Source: Rhodococcus sp. HNM0569
GTDB taxonomy: Bacteria; Actinomycetota; Actinomycetes; Mycobacteriales; Mycobacteriaceae
Assembly (NCBI RefSeq): GCF_012726205.1
Contig: NZ_JAASAE010000008.1
Span: forward strand, 62,001-126,000
Reading direction: 5' to 3'
DNA length: 64,000 nt
Part shown: one piece after another, positions 17,276-25,745 of the stretch
How the letters are laid out: each line of letters starts with the position of its first letter
Numbering within the stretch: position 1 is the first letter of the stretch
Position numbers and translations under genes: made by a program
Notes under the pieces: model-generated
Seen by the model: only the letters and a program-made list of their open reading frames with translations
What the model was told of the DNA's origin: nothing
Database searches by the model: none

Positions 17276-17758
17276 GTCACGCACGACGCGCACGAGACCA
17301 CGCGACAGATCACGCAGACTCGTCGCGAGGATCGCCCGCAGAACCGGGTCGACGAACCGCGGGCCACGCGGATCGGTCGCCACGGTCCACGTGAGCCGCG
17401 AGCCCGCGGGAGTGCCGTCGAGAACGAAATCCTCGCCGAATCGCGAGAACAACGGCAGGTTGACCGACGGCACACCGAAGGTGAGCCGGTGCCCGTCGTC
17501 CCACCGGTAGAACTCCTCGGTGAGCGTGACCGCTCCCGCGAGGGTGACGTCGCGGACCGCGCCCACCTCGCGCAGAGAGCCGTGCCAGCGTGCCCGGGTC
17601 GCGACGCGACTCCATGCCTGCACGGAGTCGTCGGCGACGAGTGCGCGCCACACGGTCTCCCGGGGCACCGAGAACTCCGTGACGACCGTGGCGGCGACGC
17701 GCGCGCGTGCGAAGAATGCGTCGTCCACGGGGGCGAGACGGTGCTTTCCGGGCGTCAT
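17243..17758 (-). CDS. SRPBCC/polyketide-cyclase-like protein
   Basis: START-like lipid- or ligand-binding domain protein of 171 residues: ATVVTEFSVPRETVWRALVADDSVQAW at the N-terminus (first strand and helix), WHGSLREVGAVRDV mid-domain and a long C-terminal helix (SLRDLSRGLVRVV). Last gene of a five-gene operon (22060 to 17243); its start overlaps the upstream SDR stop in ATGA. The context with a monooxygenase, reductase and SDR suggests a role in handling a hydrophobic substrate, which is inference. The 3' end overlaps the convergent phosphodiesterase gene by 33 bp. Confidence 0.8.
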   Translation of the reverse strand: MTPGKHRLAPVDDAFFARARVAATVVTEFSVPRETVWRALVADDSVQAWSRVATRARWHGSLREVGAVRDVTLAGAVTLTEEFYRWDDGHRLTFGVPSVNLPLFSRFGEDFVLDGTPAGSRLTWTVATDPRGPRFVDPVLRAILATSLRDLSRGLVRVVRDSGDGVQSGHE

Positions 17759-18633
17759 GCCGACTCCTGTTCGTGGGATCCGGGTTTCGCGGCTGCCGAG
17801 CGCGCATCGAGGTCACGGACGAGCGTGAGCACGGACCGTCGACGGCGGACCACCGCGTCGATCACGGGATTCAGAATGCCACGTGCGAGCGAATAACCCC
17901 ACCACACTCGCGGTGTCACGGTGCGTGCCGCGCGGCGGTCGAGGCCGCGCACCACTACGCGCGCGGCGTGCTCGGCGCTGACGCGGCGCGCGAACGGCCA
18001 CGGCAACAGCGCGCCGACCCGCGCACCGAGCGGGTCGAGGTCGAGCGTCGCGCGGGCGAGCGCGGTGTCGACGAAACCGAAGTACGCGACGCCCGCGCTC
18101 GCCCCGTACGGCGCGAGTTCGAGCGCGAGGGCGCGACCGAACTGCTCGGCGGCCGCTTTGCTCGCCATGTACGCGGACCCGCCCATCCCGGGGCAGAACG
18201 CCGCCGCCGACGCGACCACCACGACATGGCCGCGGTTTCGGATCACCTCGTCGAGCCCGGGGTGCACGGTGTTGAGCACACCGGTCAGGTTGACGTCGAT
18301 CACGCGGTCGAAGTCGGCGGGATCGATGCGCCGAATGGTGGCGGGCGGCGGAGTGATACCCGCATTGGCGACGATCCCGTCGAGCCGCCCGAACCGCGCG
18401 AGCGCACGGTCGACGACGCTCGCCATCGCGTCACGGTCCCGCACATCCGCCGGCACCGTCAGGGCATCACCCCTCAGTTCGGCCGCGACCGCCGCCAGCC
18501 CGTCGTCGTCGAGGTCGGTCAGCACCAGTCGCGCACCACGAGCATGCAATTCGTGCGCCAGTGCACGCCCGACTCCCTGTGCCGCACCGGTGACCAGCAC
18601 GACGCTGCCCGCGACGGGCCACCGCCGGCTCAT
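17755..18633 (-). CDS. Short-chain dehydrogenase/reductase in monooxygenase operon
   Basis: NAD(P)-dependent oxidoreductase of 292 residues. Motifs: TGAAQGVGRALA near residue 15, VADVRDRDA-type Asp after the second strand, NAGITPP, and catalytic YMASKAAAEQF. The C-terminal extension after residue 245 is basic and hydrophobic, common in the mycobacterial SDRs that act on lipids. ATGA overlaps with both neighbours (monooxygenase upstream, SRPBCC downstream) show translational coupling. It may oxidise the alcohol released after Baeyer-Villiger ester hydrolysis, or supply the ketone; that order is inferred from context only. Confidence 0.88.
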   Translation of the reverse strand: MSRRWPVAGSVVLVTGAAQGVGRALAHELHARGARLVLTDLDDDGLAAVAAELRGDALTVPADVRDRDAMASVVDRALARFGRLDGIVANAGITPPPATIRRIDPADFDRVIDVNLTGVLNTVHPGLDEVIRNRGHVVVVASAAAFCPGMGGSAYMASKAAAEQFGRALALELAPYGASAGVAYFGFVDTALARATLDLDPLGARVGALLPWPFARRVSAEHAARVVVRGLDRRAARTVTPRVWWGYSLARGILNPVIDAVVRRRRSVLTLVRDLDARSAAAKPGSHEQESA

Positions 18634-20117
18634 CCGCGCACCACCGCATCCGCGTGGCTGCGCGGCCGGACGCGATAGTCGGCGACGTCGAGGGCGCGCA
18701 TGCGTCTGCGGAACGACGCGTTGAAGCCCGGCCAGAATGTGAAATTGCGGCCGGACGGGCTCAGGTAGTAGCTGCTGCACCCGCCCGAGTTCCACACCGA
18801 CCCCGCGAGGACGTCGTCGGTGCGCTCGACGAAATCCTGTTGCACGTCGGCCCGAACCTCGAGGCTGCCGAGGTCGTGCTCGCCGAGCACCGCGAGCGCC
18901 GACAGCACGTAGTCGATCTGCGCCTCGATGGTGACCACCTGGGACGTGTACACGACCGAGTTGGGGCCGAGCAGCATGAACATGTTGGGGAAGTTCTCGA
19001 TCGTGGTACCCAGATACGCCTTCATCTCACCGCCCGCCCACTGTTCGGCGAGCGTGCGGCCGTCGCGCCCCACGAGTGTGCCGAATCCGCTGTTGCCGGT
19101 GAGCTCGAACCCGGTGCCGAACACGAGAGTGTCGATCTCGTGTCTCCGGCCGTCGTCCGTCACGACCGCGTTCTCCTCGACCGAGGCGATGCCCGACGTC
19201 ACGACGTCGACATTGTCCGCCGCGAGCGCGGGATAGTAGGCATTCGAGAAGGTCGGGCGCTTGCACCCGAACGAGTACGACGGCGTGAGCGCCTCGCGCA
19301 GTGCGGGATCGGACACCTGACGCCGCAGGTGCCTGCGCCCGACCGCCGCCGCGCCGGTGAGCAGCGCGGGCCGGTACACGAGGCCGGGCACCAGCGATTC
19401 CTGCACCAGATCGAGTGCTCTTCGCGCGGCCTTCTGCACCCCGGGTACGCGGGCGAACAGTCGCTGCACCGCTCGGTGGATCGGCCGGTCGGGATGCGGC
19501 ATGATCCACGTCGGAGTCCGCTGGAACACCGTCAGGTGCCCGGCCTTCGGCTGCAGCCGCGGAATGAACTGCACCGCGGACGCTCCGGTACCGACGACGC
19601 CGACGCGGCGGTCCGTCACGTCGTGCTCGTGGTTCCACTGCGCCGAGTGGAAGACGGTGCCCGCGAAGGTGTCCAGACCCGGCAGCTTGGGCACGGCGGG
19701 TTCGCTGAACGGTCCCATCGCCGCGACGAGCACGTCCGCGGTCCACGACCCGCGGTCGGTGTCGATGCACCAGCGCTGCGCGTCGTCGTCCCACGCGGCG
19801 CGCGTGACCTCGTGCCCGAGCCGTAGCCGCGACCGGATCCCGAAGCGGTCGGTGCACATCTCGAGATAGCTCTTGATCTCGGCCTGCAGCGGGTACAGCC
19901 GACTCCACCGAGGTTCGGGGGCAAAGGAGAACGAATACAGGATCGACGGGATGTCGCACTGCGCACCGGGATAGGTGTTCGCCTGCCACGTGCCGCCGAT
20001 CTCGTCGGCCCGCTCGAAGACCAGGAAGTCGTCGATCCCTTCCTGCCGCAGCCGGATCGCGGTGCCGAGCCCACCGAATCCGGCGCCGATGATCCCGACG
20101 CGCAGATGAGTCGTCAT
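18630..20117 (-). CDS. Flavin-containing / Baeyer-Villiger-type monooxygenase
   Basis: FAD- and NADPH-dependent monooxygenase of 495 residues. N-terminal FAD-binding motif GIIGAGFGGLG (residues 8-18), the Baeyer-Villiger fingerprint FAGTVFHSAQW (pattern FxGxxxHxxxW) near residue 151, then a second dinucleotide site GVVGTGASAVQF and the ATG-like GTGFEL motif. Such enzymes turn ketones into esters or hydroxylate lipophilic compounds; mycobacterial relatives include MymA and EthA. The ATG at 20117 lies 12 bp after the reductase gene. As it has its own NADPH site, the upstream ferredoxin reductase may serve another member of the operon. Confidence 0.9.
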   Translation of the reverse strand: MTTHLRVGIIGAGFGGLGTAIRLRQEGIDDFLVFERADEIGGTWQANTYPGAQCDIPSILYSFSFAPEPRWSRLYPLQAEIKSYLEMCTDRFGIRSRLRLGHEVTRAAWDDDAQRWCIDTDRGSWTADVLVAAMGPFSEPAVPKLPGLDTFAGTVFHSAQWNHEHDVTDRRVGVVGTGASAVQFIPRLQPKAGHLTVFQRTPTWIMPHPDRPIHRAVQRLFARVPGVQKAARRALDLVQESLVPGLVYRPALLTGAAAVGRRHLRRQVSDPALREALTPSYSFGCKRPTFSNAYYPALAADNVDVVTSGIASVEENAVVTDDGRRHEIDTLVFGTGFELTGNSGFGTLVGRDGRTLAEQWAGGEMKAYLGTTIENFPNMFMLLGPNSVVYTSQVVTIEAQIDYVLSALAVLGEHDLGSLEVRADVQQDFVERTDDVLAGSVWNSGGCSSYYLSPSGRNFTFWPGFNASFRRRMRALDVADYRVRPRSHADAVVRG

Positions 20118-20129
20118 GTCCGGCCTTCC

Positions 20130-21182
20130 TCAGAGATCGATCGTGAGTGTGGAATCGCGTGCGCGTGAGACGCACACGAGCATCGAATCGGCGCGCTCGT
20201 CCGGCGGCAGCATGGTGTCCCGGTGATCGACGGCCCCGTCGAGCACGCGCACCTTGCAAGTGCCGCAGAAGCCCTGCCGGCACGAGTACACGGTGCCGGG
20301 CACCGCGCGACGGATCGCGTCGAGCGCCGACTCGTCGGGCGCGACCCGCACGGTCGTGCGCGTGCGGGCGAGGTGCACCTCGAACGGCGACCCGCCGACG
20401 ACGGGCGGCGGCGAGAACCGTTCGGTGTGCAGCGCACCGGATCCGGCGTGGGCGCGGGCCGCGTCGAGCAGCGGCGGCGGGCCGCACACGTAGATCTGCG
20501 CGTCGCGCGGCACGTCGCCCAGAAGGTCCGAGGCGGTGGGCGTGCCGTACTCGTCGTCGGGCCGGATGCGGACGTCGCCCCCGAGTTCCCCCAGTTCGTC
20601 CAGAAACGGCATGCTCGCACGCGAGCGCCCGGTGTACACGAGTCGCCATCGCGACCCGGCCGCGGTGGCTGCCCGCACCATCGGCAGGATCGGGGTGATG
20701 CCGATGCCTGCGGCCACGAACACGTACGACCGCGCGGTCGCGAACGGAAACGCATTGCGTGGTCCTCGGATCCGCAGCACCGCGCCCTCGCCGACAGCGT
20801 CGTGGATTTCGCCCGAGCCGCTGCCGTCCGCGATCCGGCGCACCGCGATGCGATAGCGGAAGGCGTCGGCCGGATCGCCGCACAGCGAGTACTGCCGCCA
20901 TGCGCCCGACGGCAGTCGGACGTCGAGATGCGCACCGGGTTCCCAGCGCGGCAGTACACCACCCGACGTGTCGGCGAACGTGAGGGACACGACGCCTTCC
21001 GCCTCGTCGACGCGCCGCTCGACCCGGACGTCGCGCTCGAAGCCGGTGCGCCGCACCGGGCTCGGTCTCGACAACAGCGGTGCCACCGGGCTTTCCGAGA
21101 ACACTCGTGAATATCCCCGTGCAGCCTGCATCAGCAGTCCCAGGGTGCGTGACGGGGCCGGACCCGCCGTCGTCGCGGTCAC
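20130..21182 (-). CDS. Ferredoxin reductase with C-terminal 2Fe-2S domain
   Basis: Electron-transfer flavoprotein of 350 residues of the class IA/phthalate-dioxygenase-reductase order: flavin domain with RQYSLCGDP, NAD(P) domain with GIGITPILPM and CGPPPLLDA, then a plant-type 2Fe-2S domain with CRQGFCGTCKVRVLDG and a fourth Cys in MLVCVSRA. A ~45-residue N-terminal extension precedes the flavin domain, as in reductases that serve di-iron desaturases or hydroxylases. It starts with GTG overlapping the upstream hydrolase-like gene in GTGA. Natural partner: the upstream ExxH protein, which has di-iron-like motifs. Confidence 0.9.
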   Translation of the reverse strand: MTATTAGPAPSRTLGLLMQAARGYSRVFSESPVAPLLSRPSPVRRTGFERDVRVERRVDEAEGVVSLTFADTSGGVLPRWEPGAHLDVRLPSGAWRQYSLCGDPADAFRYRIAVRRIADGSGSGEIHDAVGEGAVLRIRGPRNAFPFATARSYVFVAAGIGITPILPMVRAATAAGSRWRLVYTGRSRASMPFLDELGELGGDVRIRPDDEYGTPTASDLLGDVPRDAQIYVCGPPPLLDAARAHAGSGALHTERFSPPPVVGGSPFEVHLARTRTTVRVAPDESALDAIRRAVPGTVYSCRQGFCGTCKVRVLDGAVDHRDTMLPPDERADSMLVCVSRARDSTLTIDL

Positions 21183-22060
21183 GACTGCGCCGCCCGAGCC
21201 GCGGGCGACTGCGCGAGATAGCGCACCGCCTTGCCGATGTCACCCATCGACGACGGGTGGAATCGCGGATGCAGGTATGGCGGAATCTGTTTCGCGAGGA
21301 AGGTCAGGCTCGGGATCATCGAGGTGCGAGCGGACCCGAGGTACGCGAGCGGCCACCACCGCCGCGTCCGGCCCGGGTCGTCGCGGTAGAGCCGGGCGGT
21401 GGTGCTGAACCACAGCGTGGCCAGGCCCGCGAACGCGACGAACGCCGTCCGCACGCGGCGCGCGTAACTGCCGTCGACGTACTGGAATGCGTCGTACGCG
21501 ACATTGCGGTGCTCGAGTTCTTCGGCGCCGTGCCAGCGCAGCAGGTCGAGCATCGTGGGATCGACGCCGCGGCGGTCGAACGGCTCGTTGTCGAGCAGCC
21601 ATTCGCCGACGACTGCGGTGAAATGCTCGGCAGCCGCGTACAGGCCGAGCCGCTCGCGCAACCAGAACCGGCCGGCGCGGCCGGTGAGCCCGTGATCGCC
21701 GAACACCTGGCCGACGATGTATTCGATACGGGAGACATGCGCCGCGACGTCGACGTCGTGCGCCTGGAGGTACCTGCGGAAACTCTCGTGTGCGCCGGCG
21801 TGCGTCGCCTCCTGGCCGACGAAGCCGACGACCTCTTCGTGCAGGCGCGGATCGTCGACGAGTGGGAGGGCGCGCGCGAACACGTCGGCCATCGCCCGCT
21901 CGCCCTCGGGCAGCACGAGGTGCATGACGTTCCAGAACTGCGTCGCGTACGCGTCGCCGGGGATGTACTGCACGGGCACGCCCGCCCAGTCGAAGCGGAC
22001 GTTGCGTGCCGTGATGGCGAGCGCCTCGTCGCGGTAGGTGGCCGGAACTCCGGTGGTCAT
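21179..22060 (-). CDS. PF10118-type 'metal-dependent hydrolase' with ExxH motifs, possible di-iron protein
   Basis: Helical protein of 293 residues, first gene of the operon. It carries repeated acidic-His motifs: GQEATHAGAHESF near residue 83, YAAAEHFTAV near 143 and GAEELEHRNVAYD near 185. These E-x-x-H elements resemble ferritin-like di-iron carboxylate sites more than a hydrolase site, although the family (PF10118) is named metal-dependent hydrolase. With a ferredoxin reductase encoded immediately downstream and coupled by a GTGA overlap, an oxygenase role is an attractive inference. Transcription probably starts in the 164-bp gap shared with the divergent tetR gene. Confidence 0.78.
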   Translation of the reverse strand: MTTGVPATYRDEALAITARNVRFDWAGVPVQYIPGDAYATQFWNVMHLVLPEGERAMADVFARALPLVDDPRLHEEVVGFVGQEATHAGAHESFRRYLQAHDVDVAAHVSRIEYIVGQVFGDHGLTGRAGRFWLRERLGLYAAAEHFTAVVGEWLLDNEPFDRRGVDPTMLDLLRWHGAEELEHRNVAYDAFQYVDGSYARRVRTAFVAFAGLATLWFSTTARLYRDDPGRTRRWWPLAYLGSARTSMIPSLTFLAKQIPPYLHPRFHPSSMGDIGKAVRYLAQSPAARAAQS

Positions 22061-22147
22061 GCCCGTCTCCCTCGTCTCGAGCGTGTGGCGACTGTCGGTG
22101 CGAACGCCGGGTGGCCCATGGCCACGCCGATGATCGAACGGTACTGC

Positions 22148-22190
22148 GAAACAGTGGGAGTATCAATGTTTCAGTGTTTCAGAGTTTCGA
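22148..22190. promoter_or_regulatory. Repeat cluster between operon and tetR (candidate operator)
   Basis: GAAACA at 22148-22153 is inverted relative to three contiguous 8-bp direct repeats: TGTTTCAG (22167), TGTTTCAG (22175) and AGTTTCGA (22183). The cluster lies between the divergent monooxygenase operon and tetR, where a TetR dimer or pair of dimers would be expected to bind. Confidence 0.55.
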
Positions 22191-22224
22191 CGGGCGGACA
22201 CTCCGGGACCGTTAGGCTGAGCAC

Positions 22225-22854
22225 ATGTCAGTCGGTGCCGGCGCGCAGGACGCGTCCCGCGCGCTCCACGTCGGCGCGTCCAATCCCCCCGAGGTCGAGA
22301 CGATCCTCGACGCGGCGGAAGCGCAGTTCGCCGACGTCGGCCTCAAGCTCACGACCGTCGGGGACATCGCGCGCCGCGCGGGCGTCGGGCGCGTCACGAT
22401 CTACCGACGTGTAGGCGGCCGCGACGAGATCGCACACGCGGTGTCGGCACGCAGCGCGGCGCGGCTCATCGACGAGATCCGGACCGTCGCGCACCAGGCG
22501 GACACGCTGGACACCATGATCGGGTCGGTCTTCGCCACCACCGTCGAGCGCATGCGCGAGCACCCCGTGTGGAACCGGATGCTCGCCCTCGAACCCGAGA
22601 GTTCGCTGCTGCGGCTCACCGTCGACGGCCAGGACATCCTCGTCGCGTCCATCGCCGCGACCGTCGCGATACTCGAAGACGCCGCCGACGCGGGCCTGCT
22701 CACCGACACGCGGGACCTACCCGGCAAGGCCGAGGTGCTGGTGCGCGTCGCGCACTCGGTGATCCTGACCCCGCACGCGCTCGTACCCCTCGCGACGCGC
22801 GAGCACCTGGAGCAGTTCGCGCGCAGCCTGCTGCTCCCACTCCTGTCGTCGTAG
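22225..22854 (+). CDS. TetR/AcrR family regulator (divergent from monooxygenase operon)
   Basis: Regulator of 209 residues. Helix-turn-helix region about 27-72 with LTTVGDIARRAGVGRVTIYRRVGGRDEI; the C-terminal ligand domain is hydrophobic and unassigned. Divergence from the five-gene operon, plus the repeat cluster at 22148-22190, points to local repression of that operon and of itself. The start at 22225 is the first ATG after the cluster. It converges with the fabH-like gene, and a very strong palindromic terminator separates them. Confidence 0.9.
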   Translation: MSVGAGAQDASRALHVGASNPPEVETILDAAEAQFADVGLKLTTVGDIARRAGVGRVTIYRRVGGRDEIAHAVSARSAARLIDEIRTVAHQADTLDTMIGSVFATTVERMREHPVWNRMLALEPESSLLRLTVDGQDILVASIAATVAILEDAADAGLLTDTRDLPGKAEVLVRVAHSVILTPHALVPLATREHLEQFARSLLLPLLSS

Positions 22855-22857
22855 ACG

Positions 22858-22916
22858 CCGAACGGGCGGTTTCCCAGCCATCGGTCGAGTGACCGTCTGG
22901 GAAACCGCCCGTTCGG
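22858..22916. terminator. Bidirectional intrinsic terminator, 20-bp perfect arms
   Basis: Arms at 22858-22877 (CCGAACGGGCGGTTTCCCAG) and 22897-22916 are perfectly complementary; the 19-base loop contains a further CGGTC/GACCG pair. It lies 3 bp after the tetR stop and 7 bp before the stop of the convergent fabH-like gene, so it can serve both transcripts. There is no long T tract, as is usual in actinobacteria. Confidence 0.85.
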
Positions 22917-22922
22917 GGACGA

Positions 22923-23939
22923 TCAGGACTGCAGCGGCGGAAGCGTGACCACCTGGGCCGCGTACGACAGGCCCGCGCCGAACGCGAGCAACAGCGCGGT
23001 GTCGCCGGCCTTCGCCTCGCCCTTGCGCAGCATCGCTTCCATCGCGAGCGGCACGGACGCGGCCGACGTGTTGCCGGTCTCCTCGATGTCGTCGGCGACC
23101 GGCACCGTCTCGGGCAGCTTCATGCTGCGCGCGATGACCTCGGTGATGCGCGCGTTGGCCTGGTGCGGCACGAAGGCGTCGAGGTCGTCGACCGAGAGCC
23201 CGGCCTTCTCGACGGCATCGAGCGCGACCTTGCCCATCTCGAAGGCCGCCCAGCGGAACACCGCAGTGCCCGCCATCTTGATGAACGGACGCGGACCGGT
23301 CGGGTTGTCGATGAAATCGAGCCAGCCCGGTTCCTGCACGATCGCGTCGGCCTGCGATCCGTCCGAACCCCACGACACCGGGCCGATACCTGCGGCGTCG
23401 GTGGCACCGACGACGACGGCACCCGCGCCGTCGCCGAAGATGAAGCGCGTCGAGCGGTCGTACGGGTCGGTGGTGACGCTCATCTGCTCGACACCGATGA
23501 CGAGCACCTTGTCGGACGACCCGCCACGCACCATGTCGGACGCGAGCGCGAGCGCGGTGCAGAAGCCCGCGCAGCCGCCGCCGAGGTCGAATGCCGCGGG
23601 GCCCTTCGTGCCGAGCCGGTCCGCGACGACGGCCGCGGCGGGAGGCGTCTGCATCACGTACGTCGACGTCGCGACGATCACCGCGCCGATCTGCTCGGGC
23701 TCGACGCCCGCCGCCTCCAGCGCCTTCTGCGCCGCCGGGACGGACATGTCGATGACCGATTCCTTCGGCTCGGCGAAGCGGCGGTTGCGGATGCCGGTGC
23801 GCGTGCGGATCCACTCGTCGTTCGAGTCGATCAGCTCGCAGATCTCGTCGTTCGACACGACCCGCTCGGGCCGGTGGACGCCGAGTCCGAGCATCGCGGC
23901 CTGCCGGACGCCGGCGGGCATCGTGATCTGCGTTCCCAT
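22923..23939 (-). CDS. Beta-ketoacyl-ACP synthase III (FabH-like)
   Basis: Decarboxylating Claisen condensation enzyme of 338 residues. The catalytic triad is visible as Cys123 (GGGCAGFCTAL), His259 (VPHQANARI) and Asn290 (EETGNTSAAS), matching Cys112-His244-Asn274 of E. coli FabH. By family it joins an acyl-CoA primer to malonyl-ACP to start a fatty acid or related chain; with no fatty-acid synthase gene nearby, its primer and product are unknown. In mycolate producers FabH links FAS-I to FAS-II, but a secondary-metabolite KAS III is possible. The ATG at 23939 has GAGGGAG upstream. It appears monocistronic. Confidence 0.88.
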   Translation of the reverse strand: MGTQITMPAGVRQAAMLGLGVHRPERVVSNDEICELIDSNDEWIRTRTGIRNRRFAEPKESVIDMSVPAAQKALEAAGVEPEQIGAVIVATSTYVMQTPPAAAVVADRLGTKGPAAFDLGGGCAGFCTALALASDMVRGGSSDKVLVIGVEQMSVTTDPYDRSTRFIFGDGAGAVVVGATDAAGIGPVSWGSDGSQADAIVQEPGWLDFIDNPTGPRPFIKMAGTAVFRWAAFEMGKVALDAVEKAGLSVDDLDAFVPHQANARITEVIARSMKLPETVPVADDIEETGNTSAASVPLAMEAMLRKGEAKAGDTALLLAFGAGLSYAAQVVTLPPLQS

Positions 23940-24248
23940 CGTTCGGTCTCCCTCTCGGTGCTGCGCCTCTCACCGAGGTCGCGTCGTTACCGACACGGTA
24001 CGTCGGCCGTGATCCGCGGCCTCAGGGTGGGCCGTCTACCCAGCGGTAACACGGCCGGGCGCGCACCGCGGCCGCTGTGGAGTCTCACGAAAAGCAGACC
24101 CGCAGGTACGGATCTTTGTGTGCCCGCGGTCACGTATTGCTACTATTTCGACGTTTCGAATGCGTGATTTCGAAGCAGAATCAGGTCCGGCCGTGGGGAT
24201 TTCGGTCCGGGCCCCCTGCACACTGCCGAGAGAATGGGAAATGCACTG
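23940..24248. other. Intergenic region between divergent fabH-like and DUF4185 genes
   Basis: About 309 bp without a convincing gene. The right third (around 24130-24180) is relatively AT-rich and repeats TTTCGA at three places, a plausible promoter region for the DUF4185 gene. I see no terminator or known regulator site. Confidence 0.5.
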
Positions 24249-25358
24249 GTGAAACGAACCCGAGCCGTCGTCGTCGCTGCCGCAGTCGGTGCGGCACTTC
24301 TCGTCTTCACCAATCCGGCATCGGCCAATCCGAACGCCGTCAACCCCATCCCAGGTCTCAACGGCACGACGGGCCTGCCGAATCTCACCGGCCCGGCTCG
24401 CGCCGTGTCACAGATGACGGGCATGCTCTCCGACAATCACACGCAGGACACGAACGTCCTCGGCACCGACCTCGGCGTCATGTGGGACAACGGCCGGGGC
24501 GAAGTGCTCACCGCGTTCGGCGACTCCGCGGGCCTCGGCTTCCCCAACCTGCTGTCGGGCAGTGTGTGGGCGTGGAAGAGCAATGTGCTGTTCCGCAGCA
24601 ATGACGGCAACCTCGCCGACGGCATGAACTTCACCACCACGCCGCGCGACGACCTCGGTGCGTCGAAGGAATTGCTGCCGAGCCCCAAGATCCCGGGCGT
24701 CGAGATCAGCAAGATCCCCACCGCGGGCGTCGCCGTCGGCGACACCCAGGTCATGAGTGTCATGTCGGTCAAGAACTGGGGCCCTGCGGGCACGTGGGAG
24801 ACCAACTGGTCGCAGCTCGCGTTCTCGCACGACAACGGCGAGAACTGGACCCTCGCGCCCGAGACGGAACGGCCCAACGCGGGCGGCAACGCCAACTTCC
24901 AGATGAGCGCGTTCATGAAGGACGGCGGCTACGTCTACCAGTACGGCACGCCGTCCGGCCGCGGCAGCATGGTCCACGTCGCGCGTGTGCCCGCCGACAA
25001 GATGTCCGACCTCGGTGCCTACGAGTACTGGGACGGCGGCAAGTGGGAGCGAGGCAACCCGGACGTCGCCAAGCCCGTCACCGACCAGGGCGTCGGCGAG
25101 ATCTCGGTGGCCTACAACGAGTTCCTCGGCCAGTACCTGATGCTCACCACCGACCACAACAACTCGGTCGTCATGCGCCGCTCGCCCAGCCCGACCGGGC
25201 CGTGGGGCCCGCCGGAGGTACTCGTCGACACGCGGGAGCTGCCCAGCGCGTACGGCGCGTACATCCACCCGTGGTCGTCGGGCCCCGATCTCTACTTCCT
25301 CACCACGGTGCACAGCAACTACAACGTGCTGCTGATGCACACGTCGCTCGCGCGCTAG
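24249..25358 (+). CDS. Secreted DUF4185 protein, candidate endo-D-arabinanase (GH183-like)
   Basis: Exported protein of 369 residues (or 374 from an in-frame ATG at 24234). The N-terminus KRTRAVVVAAAVGAALLVF ending in PASA is a signal peptide. The mature part is a DUF4185 domain, likely a five-bladed beta-propeller, with QDTNVLGTDLGVMWDN, EVLTAFGDSAG, FSHDNGENW and GVGEISVAYN. DUF4185 proteins were recently assigned as endo-D-arabinanases (family GH183) acting on mycobacterial arabinogalactan or lipoarabinomannan. Activity here is inferred; the catalytic Asp residues cannot be fixed from sequence alone. The GTG start is favoured by the GGGAA motif at proper distance. A strong terminator follows at 25391. 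Confidence 0.8.
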   Translation: MKRTRAVVVAAAVGAALLVFTNPASANPNAVNPIPGLNGTTGLPNLTGPARAVSQMTGMLSDNHTQDTNVLGTDLGVMWDNGRGEVLTAFGDSAGLGFPNLLSGSVWAWKSNVLFRSNDGNLADGMNFTTTPRDDLGASKELLPSPKIPGVEISKIPTAGVAVGDTQVMSVMSVKNWGPAGTWETNWSQLAFSHDNGENWTLAPETERPNAGGNANFQMSAFMKDGGYVYQYGTPSGRGSMVHVARVPADKMSDLGAYEYWDGGKWERGNPDVAKPVTDQGVGEISVAYNEFLGQYLMLTTDHNNSVVMRRSPSPTGPWGPPEVLVDTRELPSAYGAYIHPWSSGPDLYFLTTVHSNYNVLLMHTSLAR

Positions 25359-25390
25359 TCACCGTCGACGAGAAGTCGTACGAGTAGTCC

Positions 25391-25429
25391 ACAGGCCCGG
25401 CCGGGGAGTACATCCCCGGCCGGGCCTGT
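25391..25429 (+). terminator. Intrinsic terminator after DUF4185 gene
   Basis: ACAGGCCCGGCCGGGG, a 7-base loop (AGTACAT) and the exact complement form a 16-bp perfect stem 32 bp after the DUF4185 stop codon. Confidence 0.85.
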
Positions 25430-25530
25430 GTGTTGCCGCGCGTCCACGGCGGCACCACTGCAGCGCCCCGCGACGCGCTCGGGAAGCGGTGTGAAGAGCG
25501 CCATAAGCTCCACCGCAAACCTGACGAAAT

Positions 25531-25565
25531 CCTCATGATTCTTGCCCACGCGGGCAAACATGAGG
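25531..25565 (+). other. Nested stem-loop in fadE5 upstream region
   Basis: CCTCATG pairs with CATGAGG and encloses TTGCCC-ACGC-GGGCAA, giving a two-part stem of 13 bp. No T tract follows, so a structured leader RNA or protein-binding site is as likely as a terminator. It lies about 250 bp before fadE5. Confidence 0.5.
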
Positions 25566-25745
25566 GAGCCCACATGTTTACTCGAATCTCCCTTGCTGCA
25601 ACATTTTTCATCACATCCGTCATGGCCACGCGCCCGCCCCGAGAACGCGCCACACGAGGCGCGCGACGAGGCGCCACGCGGGCCGCCGCCCCGCGACGGC
25701 CCCCTTCTTGGCACCCGCAGATTTCGGGCGTAATATCGATAGATG

